From positions 1,466,001 to 1,530,000 of the forward strand of contig NZ_JAAFZC010000001.1 in the NCBI RefSeq assembly GCF_010614805.1: a stretch of DNA of 64,000 nucleotides, in the 5' to 3' direction. Shown piece by piece: positions 1 through 8,766 of the stretch. The position numbers and the translations under genes are program-made. Below the pieces are notes generated by a model that did not search any database, was not told where the DNA came from, and saw only the letters and a list, made by a program, of their open reading frames with translations. This DNA comes from Pseudooceanicola aestuarii (GTDB taxonomy: Bacteria > Pseudomonadota > Alphaproteobacteria > Rhodobacterales > Rhodobacteraceae). The number at the start of each line of letters is the position of its first letter. Positions within the stretch are counted from its first letter, which is position 1.

Positions 1-297
1 CAGCAGGCGCAGGCGACGGCCCTGGGTGGGGACGATCAGGCGGGGCTGCCCCTCCACCGGCAGCAGCAGCCCGGCGACGACAGGCGCCACCTCGGCCACG
101 CCGGCGCTGTGGCGGCGCAGCCAGGGTTCCTTCTCTCGGGCGAAGGCCAGTCCTTGCGCCGCGCTGGCGCCGCGCGGCAGGGTCAGCGTAATCCGCCCGT
201 CCAGCGCCGAGACACGCAGTGTCATCCGCCGGGCGCGGGCGGAATGGCGCAGATTTATGCCCAGCGGAGGGTTGCCGGGCAGGGTGACCTCACCCAT
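1..297 (-). CDS. YgjP-like metallopeptidase domain protein (DUF45), N-terminal part
   Basis: The frame starts at an ATG at 297 and runs open off the left edge, so only about 99 N-terminal residues are present. The translation begins MGEVTLPGNPPLGINLRHSA and continues with RARRMTLRVS and an LPRGAS segment. These match the beta-rich N-terminus of YgjP/DUF45 (M48-like) proteins. The zinc-binding HExxH motif expected further downstream lies outside the window, so activity cannot be judged. The gene is divergent from the TIGR02300 gene at 478. Confidence 0.75.
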   Translation of the reverse strand, partial: MGEVTLPGNPPLGINLRHSARARRMTLRVSALDGRITLTLPRGASAAQGLAFAREKEPWLRRHSAGVAEVAPVVAGLLLPVEGQPRLIVPTQGRRLRLL

Positions 298-477
298 ATG
301 TCCGCCGGGCCGCAGGGCCTGTCGTATCTGCCGTCATCGCGCTGGACGTCCCTTCCGTTTGTCGCCCGTGGTCGGGCCATGCGGTCCGGGGCCGCCGGAA
401 AAGCCTTTGACACCCCCTGACCGTTATGGCAGGTGGCGCGGATCATGGACAAGAGTGGTTAGCCGAAAGGGATCCCT

Positions 478-798
478 ATGCCCAAGGAAGAATGGGGCGT
501 GAAGCGCGTCTGTCCGACGACGGGCAAGCGGTTCTACGACCTCAACAAGAATCCGGTCGTCAGCCCCTATACCGGGGATATCGTCGAAGTCGCCTCCGGC
601 AAGAGCCGGATGATCGCGGCCGACGCTGAAGATGCGGAGACCAAGAAGGCAAACGCCAAGACGGCGGAGCCCGAGGACAACGACGACGACGATGTCGATG
701 TCGACCTGGGCGATGACGTCCTGGACGAGGATGAAGATGACGATAACGTCTCTCTGGACGATATCGCCGACATGTCGTCGAACGAGGACGACAGCTGA
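478..798 (+). CDS. TIGR02300 family protein (FYDLN acid domain)
   Basis: A 106-residue protein whose N-terminus (KEEWGVKRVCPTTGKRFYDLNK) is the hallmark of the alphaproteobacterial FYDLN acid family. The second half is almost entirely Asp and Glu, giving a very acidic, probably disordered tail. The function of the family is unknown. The start at 478 follows an AAGGGAT-type ribosome binding site. The gene sits immediately upstream of tRNA-Ala. Confidence 0.92.
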   Translation: MPKEEWGVKRVCPTTGKRFYDLNKNPVVSPYTGDIVEVASGKSRMIAADAEDAETKKANAKTAEPEDNDDDDVDVDLGDDVLDEDEDDDNVSLDDIADMSSNEDDS

Positions 799-834
799 CG
801 TCGGGACTGTTCGGTGCGGGTGTGATTTTTTCGC

Positions 835-861
835 TTGATCCCGCCCCGAGCATTGCATAAG
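835..861 (+). promoter_or_regulatory. candidate promoter for tRNA-Ala
   Basis: A TTGATC or CTTGAT -35-like element (834-840) lies about 16 bases before CATAAG (856-861). It is about 35 bases upstream of the tRNA 5' end. This was assigned by eye and is weak evidence. Confidence 0.4.
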
Positions 862-896
862 TAGCGGCGCACGGGGCCAAGCGGCCCCAGCCGGAT

Positions 897-972
<76 letters not shown>

Positions 973-1190
973 TCCCCTCCATTTGAAAATCTGCACGGTC
1001 AACCCGGTTCGTGCTTGCGGTTGCGTCTTTTGCGGGTGATCTGCGCGCGCAAGTGTCGTCAAGACGGGGCTGCCGGGATTTGTCCCTGTCGCAGAATTCC
1101 GCGCCGCCGCGCAGGCCGGGGCGTCTTCGGGCTTGCTCTCTCCCCGGGGTCTTGCATTGTGGCTGGCGTCATACTTTCGGAGCGCCGGGG

Positions 1191-1799
1191 ATGAGTGTTG
1201 AATTCCTTCTGACATCGGTTGTGGTCGTCCTGCTGCCTGGAACGGGGGTGATCTACACCCTGGCCATCGGCCTGGAGCGCGGGTTCAGGGCCAGTATCGC
1301 CGCGGCCCTGGGTTGTACCCTGGGGAGCCTGCCGGCGGCCTTGGCCAGCATTGTCGGGCTGGCGGCGCTGCTTCATACCAGCGCGCTGGCCTTTCAGGTG
1401 ATCAAGGCGCTTGGCGTCGCCTACCTGTTCTACATGGCTTGGAAGACGCTGCGGGACGACACGGCCATCGACCTGTCCGCAAGCGGGGAGCGAAGCGGCT
1501 ATTTGCGGATCGCCGCGACGGGGGCGTTGCTGAATGTTCTGAACCCCAAGCTGTCGCTGTTCTTCCTGGCGTTTCTGCCGCAATTCGTCTCCGCCACGGC
1601 GGCAAATGCGGCCGCCGCCCTGGTGGGGCTGGCGATCGTCTTCATGGCGATGACGTTCGCGGTGTTCGTCCTCTACGGAGGATGCGCGGCCTATGCGCGC
1701 GATTATGTGATCCGGCGTCCGCGGGTGGTGACATGGATCCGGCGCTGCTTTGCCGGAACCTTCGGTGTTCTGGGGGCAAAGCTTGCTGTCACGACTTGA
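1191..1799 (+). CDS. LysE family translocator
   Basis: A 202-residue, strongly hydrophobic protein with about six membrane segments, typical of LysE/RhtB amino-acid exporters (about 200-210 residues). The N-terminus contains the PGTG turn of this family (usually PGP) after the first helix, and LNPKLSLFFLAFLPQF matches the conserved central motif. An in-frame extension exists upstream, but the ATG at 1191 after CGGGG gives the family length. The substrate cannot be told from sequence. Confidence 0.9.
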   Translation: MSVEFLLTSVVVVLLPGTGVIYTLAIGLERGFRASIAAALGCTLGSLPAALASIVGLAALLHTSALAFQVIKALGVAYLFYMAWKTLRDDTAIDLSASGERSGYLRIAATGALLNVLNPKLSLFFLAFLPQFVSATAANAAAALVGLAIVFMAMTFAVFVLYGGCAAYARDYVIRRPRVVTWIRRCFAGTFGVLGAKLAVTT

Positions 1800-1835
1800 G
1801 GCGCGGGACAGGGCGGCTGCGGCTCGGTCGCGGTT

Positions 1836-2414
1836 TCAGTAGGGATCTTTCACGCCACGATCGTCGGACAGCGACGGACGTGCGTGGCAGAGACGCTCGA
1901 TGGCATCGGCGACGTGGATGTCGGCGATGGCCTTGTCCCCGGCTTCCAGGCGAACCCGGTGGGCTTCCATCAGCACATCGGTGTGGGTGGTGCCGGTGGG
2001 CGGTTCAAACCGGTAAGCGGCCAGTTCGATCAGCATCCCCAGCGGATCCTTGAAATAGATCGAGTTCATGAACCCCCGGTCTTTTTCCCCCGAATGGGGA
2101 ATGCCGCGCGCGTCCAGCCGGGCCTTGCACTGGGCATAGGTGGACTGGCTGAGGGAAAAGGCGATGTGATGTACGCATCCCGGATCCGTCGGGCTTCGCG
2201 CGGGATCGGGGCGGCGCCCCTCGTTGGTGAAGATGGTGATCAGCCGCCCGTCACCGGGGTCGAAATAGAGGTGCCCCTCTTCCGGGTTGTCGAGGTTGGG
2301 CTGTTCGAACACGAAGGGCATTCCCAGCACACCCTCCCAGAAGTCGATGGAGGTCTGGCGGTCCGCCCCCATGAGGGTGATGTGGTGCAATCCCTGAACC
2401 TGAAGTTTGCGCAT
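1836..2414 (-). CDS. VOC family (glyoxalase/dioxygenase-like) protein
   Basis: A 192-residue protein with two beta-alpha-beta-beta-beta modules of the vicinal oxygen chelate superfamily. LHHITLMGADRQTSIDFWEG opens the first module and GCVHHIAFSL the second. Metal-ligand candidates are the His residues of LHHIT and HHIAF and a Glu in GMLIELA. The start at 2414 follows GAGGAGTTCACA; a longer reading frame upstream lacks a ribosome binding site. Family members resemble ring-cleaving dioxygenases such as MhqO, but the substrate is unknown. Confidence 0.85.
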   Translation of the reverse strand: MRKLQVQGLHHITLMGADRQTSIDFWEGVLGMPFVFEQPNLDNPEEGHLYFDPGDGRLITIFTNEGRRPDPARSPTDPGCVHHIAFSLSQSTYAQCKARLDARGIPHSGEKDRGFMNSIYFKDPLGMLIELAAYRFEPPTGTTHTDVLMEAHRVRLEAGDKAIADIHVADAIERLCHARPSLSDDRGVKDPY

Positions 2415-2522
2415 TGTGAACTCCTCTTGCTGCTGGGCCAAAGAATAGGCGAAGCAGCGGTCAGGTCATCAGAAGTTTGCGCAGGGAGCCTGTGCGCGAC
2501 GGCGCAGCCGGTGGGCTGGGGG

Positions 2523-3485
2523 TCAGGCCGCCAGCCCCTTGGTTCCCATGTCGAGGAACTTCTGCCGCCGGTCCTTGATCAGCGACTTGCCGGACTTCCC
2601 GGACAATTCGGCCAGCATGGCGGTGATCGCCTTGCCCACGGCGGCGATGGTGGCATCGCGGTCGCGATGGGCGCCGCCCATGGGTTCGGGAATGATCCGG
2701 TCGATCACTTTCAACTGGTGCAGATCCTGGGCCGTGACGCGCATGGCCTCTGCGGCCTCCCGCATCTTTTCGGCATCCTTCCACAGGATGGAAGCGCAGC
2801 CCTCCGGCGTGATCACCGAATAGACTGAATGTTCCAGCATCGCGACCCGGTTCGCGGAGGCAAAGGCCACCGCGCCGCCCGATCCGCCCTCGCCCACGAT
2901 GACGGAGATCAGCGGCACGCCGATGGCCAGGCATGTTTCGGTGGAGCGGGCGATCGCCTCGGACTGGCCGCGTTCCTCCGCGCCCTTGCCGGGATAGGCG
3001 CCGGGCGTATCGACCAGCGTCACCACCGGCAGGCCGAACTTGTCCGCCAGCTCCATCAGGCGGATCGCCTTGCGGTACCCTTCGGGGCGGGCCATGCCGA
3101 AATTATGCTCGATCCGGGATTTGGTGTCATTGCCCTTTTCCTGGCCGATCACCATCACCGGCTGATCGCCCAGCCGCGCCAGCCCGCCCATCACGGCGTG
3201 ATCGTCGGCAAAGTTCCGGTCGCCGGCCAGGGGGGTGTACTCGGTGAACAGCGCGGAGATGTAATCGCGGCAATGGGGGCGGTCGGGATGCCGCGCGACC
3301 TGGCATTTGCGCCACGCGGTCAGATCGCCGTACAGGTCGCCCAGCATGGTGCGGGCCTTGGCATCCAGCGCAGCGGCCTCCTGTTCGATATCCATTTCCT
3401 CGTTCTGGCGGGCCATGGCGCGCAGCTCTTCGGCCTTGCCTTCAATCTCGGCCAGGGGCCGTTCGAAATCGAGGTAATTGGTCAT
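2523..3485 (-). CDS. accA: Acetyl-CoA carboxylase carboxyltransferase subunit alpha
   Basis: A 320-residue AccA. It transfers the carboxyl group from biotin carboxyl carrier protein to acetyl-CoA together with AccD, the committed step of fatty acid synthesis. [21 protein letters not shown] is the usual N-terminus. The CoA/oxyanion region [12 protein letters not shown] and [12 protein letters not shown] are conserved crotonase-fold motifs. The start at 3485 was chosen over an in-frame upstream ATG because it matches the family N-terminus and follows GGGAG. The gene appears monocistronic. Confidence 0.97.
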   Translation of the reverse strand: MTNYLDFERPLAEIEGKAEELRAMARQNEEMDIEQEAAALDAKARTMLGDLYGDLTAWRKCQVARHPDRPHCRDYISALFTEYTPLAGDRNFADDHAVMGGLARLGDQPVMVIGQEKGNDTKSRIEHNFGMARPEGYRKAIRLMELADKFGLPVVTLVDTPGAYPGKGAEERGQSEAIARSTETCLAIGVPLISVIVGEGGSGGAVAFASANRVAMLEHSVYSVITPEGCASILWKDAEKMREAAEAMRVTAQDLHQLKVIDRIIPEPMGGAHRDRDATIAAVGKAITAMLAELSGKSGKSLIKDRRQKFLDMGTKGLAA

Positions 3486-3587
3486 GCGGGGCTCCCGTAT
3501 CGTCTGGGCGTTATATGACGATGGGGCGCGCCGGATGCAACTGTGCAAGTCCGGGGCGGGCCGGGCGCCGCCGGTCGGGGTGACCCG

Positions 3588-4187
3588 TCAATGCAGCAGC
3601 ACCGGGTATAGCGAGGCCACCAGAAGCCCCGCCATCGTCCAGTTGAAGATCGTCAGCCGTCGGGGCGAGGTCAGCAGCCGCCGCATCTGCTGGCCCAGGA
3701 TGGTCCAGGTGCTGACCGACGGCAGGTTCACCAGCCCGAAGACCGCCGCGACCACCAGAATCGCCCATGCGCTTCGGTCGGGGGCGTAGACGGCGATGGC
3801 GGTCAGGGCCATGGTCCAGGCCTTGGGGTTCACCCATTGGAACGCCGCCGCCTGCAAGAAGGTCATCGGGCGGCGCGAGGGATCCGGCCGCCCGGCCTGC
3901 GGCGGGGCGGCATGGGCGATCTTCCACGCGAGGTAGAGCAGGTAAATCACGCTGGCGACGGTCAGGATGGTATGGGTGATCGGCACGGCGTCGAAGATGT
4001 GGATCAGCCCCAGCCCGACCAGCGCGATCATGAAGGCAAAGCCCAGCCCGATCCCCAGCATGTGCGGGATCGTCCGGCGGAACCCGAAGTTCGCGCCCGA
4101 GGCCATCAGCATCAGGTTGTTCGGCCCCGGCGTGATGGAGGACACGAAGGCAAAGGCCACGAGGGCAACAAGGATCTGGGCGGACAT
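3588..4187 (-). CDS. LysE family translocator
   Basis: A 199-residue membrane protein with six predicted helices. It has the SITPGPNNLML motif after helix 1 and a WVNPKAWTMAL motif in the middle, both diagnostic of the LysE/RhtB exporter family. It is divergent from the Lrp/AsnC regulator at 4291. That arrangement is common for exporters induced by their own amino-acid substrate. Confidence 0.93.
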   Translation of the reverse strand: MSAQILVALVAFAFVSSITPGPNNLMLMASGANFGFRRTIPHMLGIGLGFAFMIALVGLGLIHIFDAVPITHTILTVASVIYLLYLAWKIAHAAPPQAGRPDPSRRPMTFLQAAAFQWVNPKAWTMALTAIAVYAPDRSAWAILVVAAVFGLVNLPSVSTWTILGQQMRRLLTSPRRLTIFNWTMAGLLVASLYPVLLH

Positions 4188-4290
4188 TGACGGGCTTTCG
4201 GACAGGTTCGCGCAACATTACCCCTTTATCAGCCCGAATGCGGTTGTGAACTTGCCGAAAATTCGCAAAACTTCGCAAGGAATGGCGAAG

Positions 4291-4734
4291 ATGGACCAGA
4301 TAAACCGCAGTATATTGCGAGAGCTGTCGCGCGATGGGCGCGTCTCCAACATGGATCTGGCGGATCGGGTGGGGCTGTCGCCCTCAGCCTGCCTGCGCCG
4401 GGTACAGGAGCTGGAGCGCACGGGCGTGATCAAGGGCTATCGCGCGGTGCTGGACCCGGCCGCCGTGGGGGTGGGCTTTGTGGCTTATGTCACCGTTGGG
4501 CTGAACGAACACACCAAATCCGCGCAGGAGGCGTTCGAGCGGGCGATCTCGACCGCCCCCGAGGTGCGCGAATGCCACAATATCACCGGCGCCGTGGAAT
4601 ACATCCTGCGGGTGGAGGCGGCGGACCTGGCCGCCTACAAGGCGTTTCACACCGATGTCCTGGGCACTTTGCCGCAGGTCAGCGCCATTACCTCTTACGT
4701 GGTGATGGGATCGCCGCGCGACGACCGGGCATAG
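4291..4734 (+). CDS. Lrp/AsnC family transcriptional regulator
   Basis: A 147-residue protein with an N-terminal winged helix-turn-helix (LADRVGLSPSACLRRVQELE, roughly residues 20-42) and a C-terminal RAM/AsnC ligand-binding domain (from about residue 60). The ATG at 4291 has AAGGA 9 bases upstream; the in-frame ATG at 4282 does not. Divergent orientation suggests that it regulates the LysE-type exporter at 3588-4187, probably in response to an amino acid. This is inferred from context. Confidence 0.94.
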   Translation: MDQINRSILRELSRDGRVSNMDLADRVGLSPSACLRRVQELERTGVIKGYRAVLDPAAVGVGFVAYVTVGLNEHTKSAQEAFERAISTAPEVRECHNITGAVEYILRVEAADLAAYKAFHTDVLGTLPQVSAITSYVVMGSPRDDRA

Positions 4735-4784
4735 GGTGGAGCGCGCCGCGGAATGGCGGCGGGTACCCACCCCGCGCCAGTCGC

Positions 4785-5288
4785 CTACCGGCAATAAGCG
4801 GCCTGTTCGCGCAGGGCGGGGCCCGCGCCGGTCAGGTCCAGGGGGATTTTCTGCCCGCCGACCGCCAACCTGCGGCCCTGTCCCAGCTGATCCAGAAAGC
4901 CGTCCCGCGCGTTGGCATCGGCAAAGTCCAGGCGATAGCCATGCACGCTGCCCTGGGCAAAGCTGGCATCCTGTGTGTCGCCAGTATAGGCGGCGTTGGC
5001 CTCCACCGCGGTGTCGTCGACCAGCATCTTGATCCGGGCGTTTTTCGGCAGCTGCTTCGCGAAACCCAGCCGGACAGAGCGGTCTCCGTCCTCGCATCGG
5101 ATGGAGAAATATTCCCCGGCCCGTGCGCGATCCTCGGTCAGGTACATCAGCAGACCGTTCTGGGCAGGATCCTTGGACTGGACCCATTGGCCTGCAAAGA
5201 CCTTGATCACCTCGTTCTCGACAACCTCCTGCGCCATGGCGGGCGCGGCAAGGCAGGTCAGGACGATGGCGGCGGCGAAGGTGCGCAT
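4785..5288 (-). CDS. exported protein of unknown function
   Basis: A 167-residue protein with a clear Sec signal peptide (MRTFAAAIVLTCLAAPAMA, cleavage after AMA). The mature part contains WVQSKDPAQNGLLMYLTEDR and two cysteines, one central (IRCEDG) and one at the extreme C-terminus (AAYCR), which could form a disulfide. The start follows GGGAGATTTCC. I do not recognise a characterised family. Confidence 0.8.
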   Translation of the reverse strand: MRTFAAAIVLTCLAAPAMAQEVVENEVIKVFAGQWVQSKDPAQNGLLMYLTEDRARAGEYFSIRCEDGDRSVRLGFAKQLPKNARIKMLVDDTAVEANAAYTGDTQDASFAQGSVHGYRLDFADANARDGFLDQLGQGRRLAVGGQKIPLDLTGAGPALREQAAYCR

Positions 5289-5465
5289 GGAAATCTCCCG
5301 TGTCGTGGCAGAGGAGAGAGTAGGCGACCCGCCGGAATTGCCAACCCTCGGGTGATCACTTTCCGGCGGGGTGGGGCGAGCAGGGGCAGCGAGGTGGGGC
5401 GAGCAGGGGCAAAGGCAAAGCGAATCCGGGCCGGGCGCACCGGTCCCGGCCCGAATGCCGTCCGA

Positions 5466-6428
5466 TCACTGCTGCGCAGCGATCAGTTCGGCTTGTTTCA
5501 CGATCACTTCCGCCTGTTTGATCGAGGCGATATCGACCAGCCGACCCTTGTAGACCACGGCGCCCGCGCCGGTCCGCTGCGCCTCTTCCATGGCGGCGAG
5601 AATCTCCCGCGCTTCCGTCACCTTGGCCTCGGGTGGGGTGAAAACCTCGTTCGCCAGTTCGATCTGCTTGGGGTGGATGGCCCATTTGCCCACCATGCCC
5701 AACGTGGCCGACCGCAGCGCCTGCGCACGGAATCCGTCGGGGTCCGAGAAGTCGCCAAAAGGCCCGTCCACGGGCAGCAGCCCATGGGTGCGGCAGGCCG
5801 CAACGATGGCGGTCTGCGCCCAATGCCAGGGATCGGACCAGTATTTCTGGCCATCGCGCAGCATGTAGTAATCTTCCTGCGTGCCGCCGATCCCGGTGGT
5901 CTGCATCCCCATGGAGGCGGCGAAATCCGCGGCGCCCAGGCTCATCGCCTGCAAACGCGGAGAGGCGGCGGCGATCTCTTCCACATGGGCGATGCCGGCG
6001 GCGGATTCGATGATGACCTCCAGCCCGACGGGTTTGGTCCGGCCCATGGCGCGCTCCACCGCCGTGACCAGTGCATCGACAGCATAGATATCGGCGGCGC
6101 AGCCGACCTTGGGGATCATGATCAGGTCCAGCCGGTCGCCCGCGTTTTCCAGCAGATCCACCACGTCGCGATACCAATAGGGCGTGTCCAGCCCGTTGAT
6201 CCGCACCGACAGCGTCTTGTTGCCCCAATCGACCTCGTTGATCGCGGCAATGGCGTTCTGGCGCGCCTGCGGCTTGTCATCGGGTGCGACAGCATCTTCG
6301 AGATCCAGGTTGATCACGTCGGCCGCAGAGGCGGCCATTTTCGGGAACAGCTTGGTATTGGACGCCGGGCCGAACAGCTGACACCGATTCGGGCGCGCCA
6401 CGGGCTGGGGCTGGATGCGGAAGGACAT
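5466..6428 (-). CDS. mcl1: L-malyl-CoA/beta-methylmalyl-CoA lyase
   Basis: A 320-residue HpcH/HpaI-type CoA ester lyase. It cleaves L-malyl-CoA and beta-methylmalyl-CoA to glyoxylate plus acetyl-CoA or propionyl-CoA, as in the ethylmalonyl-CoA pathway. The sequence follows Rhodobacter Mcl1 closely from MSFRIQP onward, with NRCQLFGP, NLDLEDAVAPDDK, LEVIIESAAGIAH (acidic metal ligand) and LGAADFAASMG. The start at 6428 has AAAGG seven bases upstream. It is divergent from the dgcN operon across a 234-bp intergenic region containing palindromes. Confidence 0.95.
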   Translation of the reverse strand: MSFRIQPQPVARPNRCQLFGPASNTKLFPKMAASAADVINLDLEDAVAPDDKPQARQNAIAAINEVDWGNKTLSVRINGLDTPYWYRDVVDLLENAGDRLDLIMIPKVGCAADIYAVDALVTAVERAMGRTKPVGLEVIIESAAGIAHVEEIAAASPRLQAMSLGAADFAASMGMQTTGIGGTQEDYYMLRDGQKYWSDPWHWAQTAIVAACRTHGLLPVDGPFGDFSDPDGFRAQALRSATLGMVGKWAIHPKQIELANEVFTPPEAKVTEAREILAAMEEAQRTGAGAVVYKGRLVDIASIKQAEVIVKQAELIAAQQ

Positions 6429-6510
6429 ATCGGCACCTTTCGACAGGTAAGGAAGTTTCGAATTTTCTAGTCCTTGGGTTATGAAATTGCGCGCGATGGT
6501 GCAAGCCGAT

Positions 6511-6586
6511 TTTGCAGCGCAGCAAAGTGGCGGTGCCCGCTCCGGCTGCCCCCAAAAGCGGTGCCGGGCTTGCACCTTCGCTGCAA
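6511..6586. promoter_or_regulatory. cluster of TTGC/GCAA inverted repeats between mcl1 and dgcN
   Basis: TTTGC-N6-GCAAA spans 6511-6526 and TTGCA-N7-TGCAA spans 6570-6586. A further TTGC (6487-6490) and GCAA (6501-6504) pair lies just upstream. All are in the divergent intergenic region. The half-sites resemble the TTTGC/GCAAA type bound by RamB/ScfR-like regulators of acyl-CoA metabolism. That assignment is inference only. Confidence 0.45.
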
Positions 6587-6662
6587 TCCTCCGAAAGTCC
6601 CCGCAGACCCGACCCGGTGCCCTGTCCCGTGTCGGGACGACCGACAATTCCAGAGGTACGCC

Positions 6663-7664
6663 ATGATCGAGACCCCATATCTGCTGTTCCTGGGCGACGC
6701 GCCCGATCCCCTGGCCGCCAAGGTTGCCCAGGGCATCCGCGACTGGCGCCCCGACAATGCCGTCGGCCAATTCCGGATGGAGGGCTGCAAGGCGGATATG
6801 AAACTGCCGGACATGACCCTGGAAGAGGCCCGCGCCGCCGGCGCCAAGACGCTGGTGATCGGCGTGGCGAACCGGGGTGGCGTGATCTCCCCAGCCTGGA
6901 AGGAAGTGTTGATCGCCGCGCTGGAGGCCGGGTTCGATATCGCCTCGGGCCTGCACAACCTGCTGCGTGACGAGGCCGACCTGGTCGCCGCCGCCCGCGC
7001 CGCCGGCCGCCAGCTGCATGACGTGCGCGTCCCTTCGGTAAAATACCCGATCGCCAATGGTGAGCCGCGTCAGGGCAAACGCTGCCTGGCCGTGGGCACG
7101 GATTGTTCGGTGGGCAAGATGTACACCGCACTGGCGATGGACAAGGTGATGAAGGAACGGGGGATGAAATCTTCCTTCCGGGCGACCGGGCAGACCGGTA
7201 TCCTGATCACCGGCGAAGGCGTGCCGCTGGACGCCGTGATCGCCGATTTCATGGCCGGGTCTGTGGAATGGCTGTCGCCCGACAACGATCCCGACCACTG
7301 GGACATGATCGAAGGGCAGGGCAGCCTGTTCCACGTCTCCTATTCCGGGGTGACCATGGCGCTGATCCATGGCGGTCAGCCCGACGCGCTGATCCTGTGT
7401 CACGAGCCGACGCGGACCCATATGCGCGGCCTGCCCGGCTACCAATTGCCGACGCTGGAGGCGCTGCGCGACCTGTCGCTGCAACTGGCGCAGGTCGCCA
7501 ATCCGGCCTGCAAGGTTGTCGGCATTTCCGTCAATACCCAGCACATGGGAGAGGACGAGGCCGTCGCCTATTTGCAGGAGGTCGAGGACCGCATTGGCCT
7601 GCCCGCCGTCGATCCGTTCCGCCATGGCGCGGGCCGTCTGGTGGACGCGCTGGCAGAGGTCTGA
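6663..7664 (+). CDS. dgcN: DgcN-type N-acetyltransferase, D-glutamate catabolism (DUF1611)
   Basis: A 333-residue DUF1611 protein. It carries a P-loop-like VGTDCSVGKMYTALAM segment and conserved GLHNLLRDE, GQTGILI, GQGSLFH and LCHEPTR stretches. Family knowledge places DgcN as the enzyme that N-acetylates D-glutamate before racemisation by DgcA. The start at 6663 was chosen because its N-terminus (MIETPYLLFLGDAPDPLAAK) is the family one; the open frame upstream crosses the promoter region. It is the first gene of an operon with dgcA (64 bases downstream) and an aminotransferase. Confidence 0.88.
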   Translation: MIETPYLLFLGDAPDPLAAKVAQGIRDWRPDNAVGQFRMEGCKADMKLPDMTLEEARAAGAKTLVIGVANRGGVISPAWKEVLIAALEAGFDIASGLHNLLRDEADLVAAARAAGRQLHDVRVPSVKYPIANGEPRQGKRCLAVGTDCSVGKMYTALAMDKVMKERGMKSSFRATGQTGILITGEGVPLDAVIADFMAGSVEWLSPDNDPDHWDMIEGQGSLFHVSYSGVTMALIHGGQPDALILCHEPTRTHMRGLPGYQLPTLEALRDLSLQLAQVANPACKVVGISVNTQHMGEDEAVAYLQEVEDRIGLPAVDPFRHGAGRLVDALAEV

Positions 7665-7727
7665 CACCGCCCCGGCGCTGCGTGAATGCGGCGCCGGATC
7701 ATGCGTATTTTCGGAAAGAAAAGGGGG

Positions 7728-8699
7728 ATGGCCGTGGAAATCGAGATCACGCGGGATGTGTTTCGGCTGGCGCAGGTGTTCCGCATCAGCCGTGGCGCGC
7801 GGGAGGCGGCAGAAGTTCTGACGGTGCGGCTGCGCGACGGGGCCCATGAAGGCTGGGGCGAATGCGTGCCCTATGCGCGCTATGGCGAAACTCTGGACAG
7901 CGTGACCGCGCAGATCGAGGCCCTGGGCGGCGTGACCGACCGTGCGGCCTTGCAGGCGGCGCTGCCCGGAGGCGCGGCGCGCAACGCGCTGGATTGCGCC
8001 CTGTGGGACCTGGAGGCCAAGCGCGCCGGTAAACGCGCCTGGGAACTGGCCGGGCTGAAGGTGCCGGGGCCGGAGATCACGGCCTTTACCCTGTCGCTCG
8101 ACACGCCGGAGGTGATGGAGCGGGAGGCGGCCAAACATGCCCATCGCCCGCTGCTGAAGATTAAACTTGGCACCCCGGACGACATGGCCCGGCTGGAAGC
8201 CGTGCGCCGCGGCGCGCCGGAGGCCCGCATCATCGTCGATGCCAATGAGGGGTGGAGCGCGGAAATCTACGCCGAGCTGGCCCCCCACCTGGTGCGGCTG
8301 GGCGTCGCCCTGGTGGAGCAGCCCCTGCCCGCCGGTGACGATGCCGCGTTGGAGGGCATGGACCGCCCCGTGCCGGTCTGCGCCGACGAAAGCTGCCATG
8401 ACCGCGACAGCCTGCCCGGCCTGAAGGGCAAATATGACGTGGTGAACATCAAGCTGGACAAGACCGGCGGCCTGACCGAGGCGCTGGCCCTGCGGGATGC
8501 GGCGCTGGAACAGGGGTTCCGCGTCATGGTGGGCTGCATGGTCGGCTCCTCCCTGGCGATGGCGCCTGCCGTGCTGGTGGCGCAGGGCGCGATGATCACC
8601 GATCTGGACGGCCCGCTGCTGCTGGCCGAGGACCGGGACGTGCCGCTGACCTTCGACGCGCAAGGCGTACACCCCGCCCCTGCCGCGCTGTGGGGCTAA
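7728..8699 (+). CDS. dgcA: DgcA-type N-acetyl-D-glutamate racemase (enolase superfamily)
   Basis: A 323-residue dipeptide-epimerase-like enolase superfamily protein. The KxK motif LLKIKLG, metal ligands in IVDANEGW, VEQPLP and CADES, and the second catalytic lysine in NIKLDKTGG are all present, so it should be active. The start at 7728 follows GGAAAG with good spacing; two upstream ATGs (7686, 7701) are in frame but less suitable. Next to dgcN it is best read as the racemase converting N-acetyl-D-Glu to N-acetyl-L-Glu. Without that context it would be called L-Ala-D/L-Glu epimerase. Confidence 0.88.
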   Translation: MAVEIEITRDVFRLAQVFRISRGAREAAEVLTVRLRDGAHEGWGECVPYARYGETLDSVTAQIEALGGVTDRAALQAALPGGAARNALDCALWDLEAKRAGKRAWELAGLKVPGPEITAFTLSLDTPEVMEREAAKHAHRPLLKIKLGTPDDMARLEAVRRGAPEARIIVDANEGWSAEIYAELAPHLVRLGVALVEQPLPAGDDAALEGMDRPVPVCADESCHDRDSLPGLKGKYDVVNIKLDKTGGLTEALALRDAALEQGFRVMVGCMVGSSLAMAPAVLVAQGAMITDLDGPLLLAEDRDVPLTFDAQGVHPAPAALWG

Positions 8700-8766
8700 G
8701 CCCGCTTGACAGCCTCGCCGCCGTAACGGAAGCCGGGGCAAAGGATTGTTGCACCAGGAGAAGAAC

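Noticed and set aside
255..452. A 65-codon minus-strand ORF near the left end
   Set aside because: It overlaps the YgjP-like gene in a different frame and has no supporting motif. The frame starting at 297 matches a known family.
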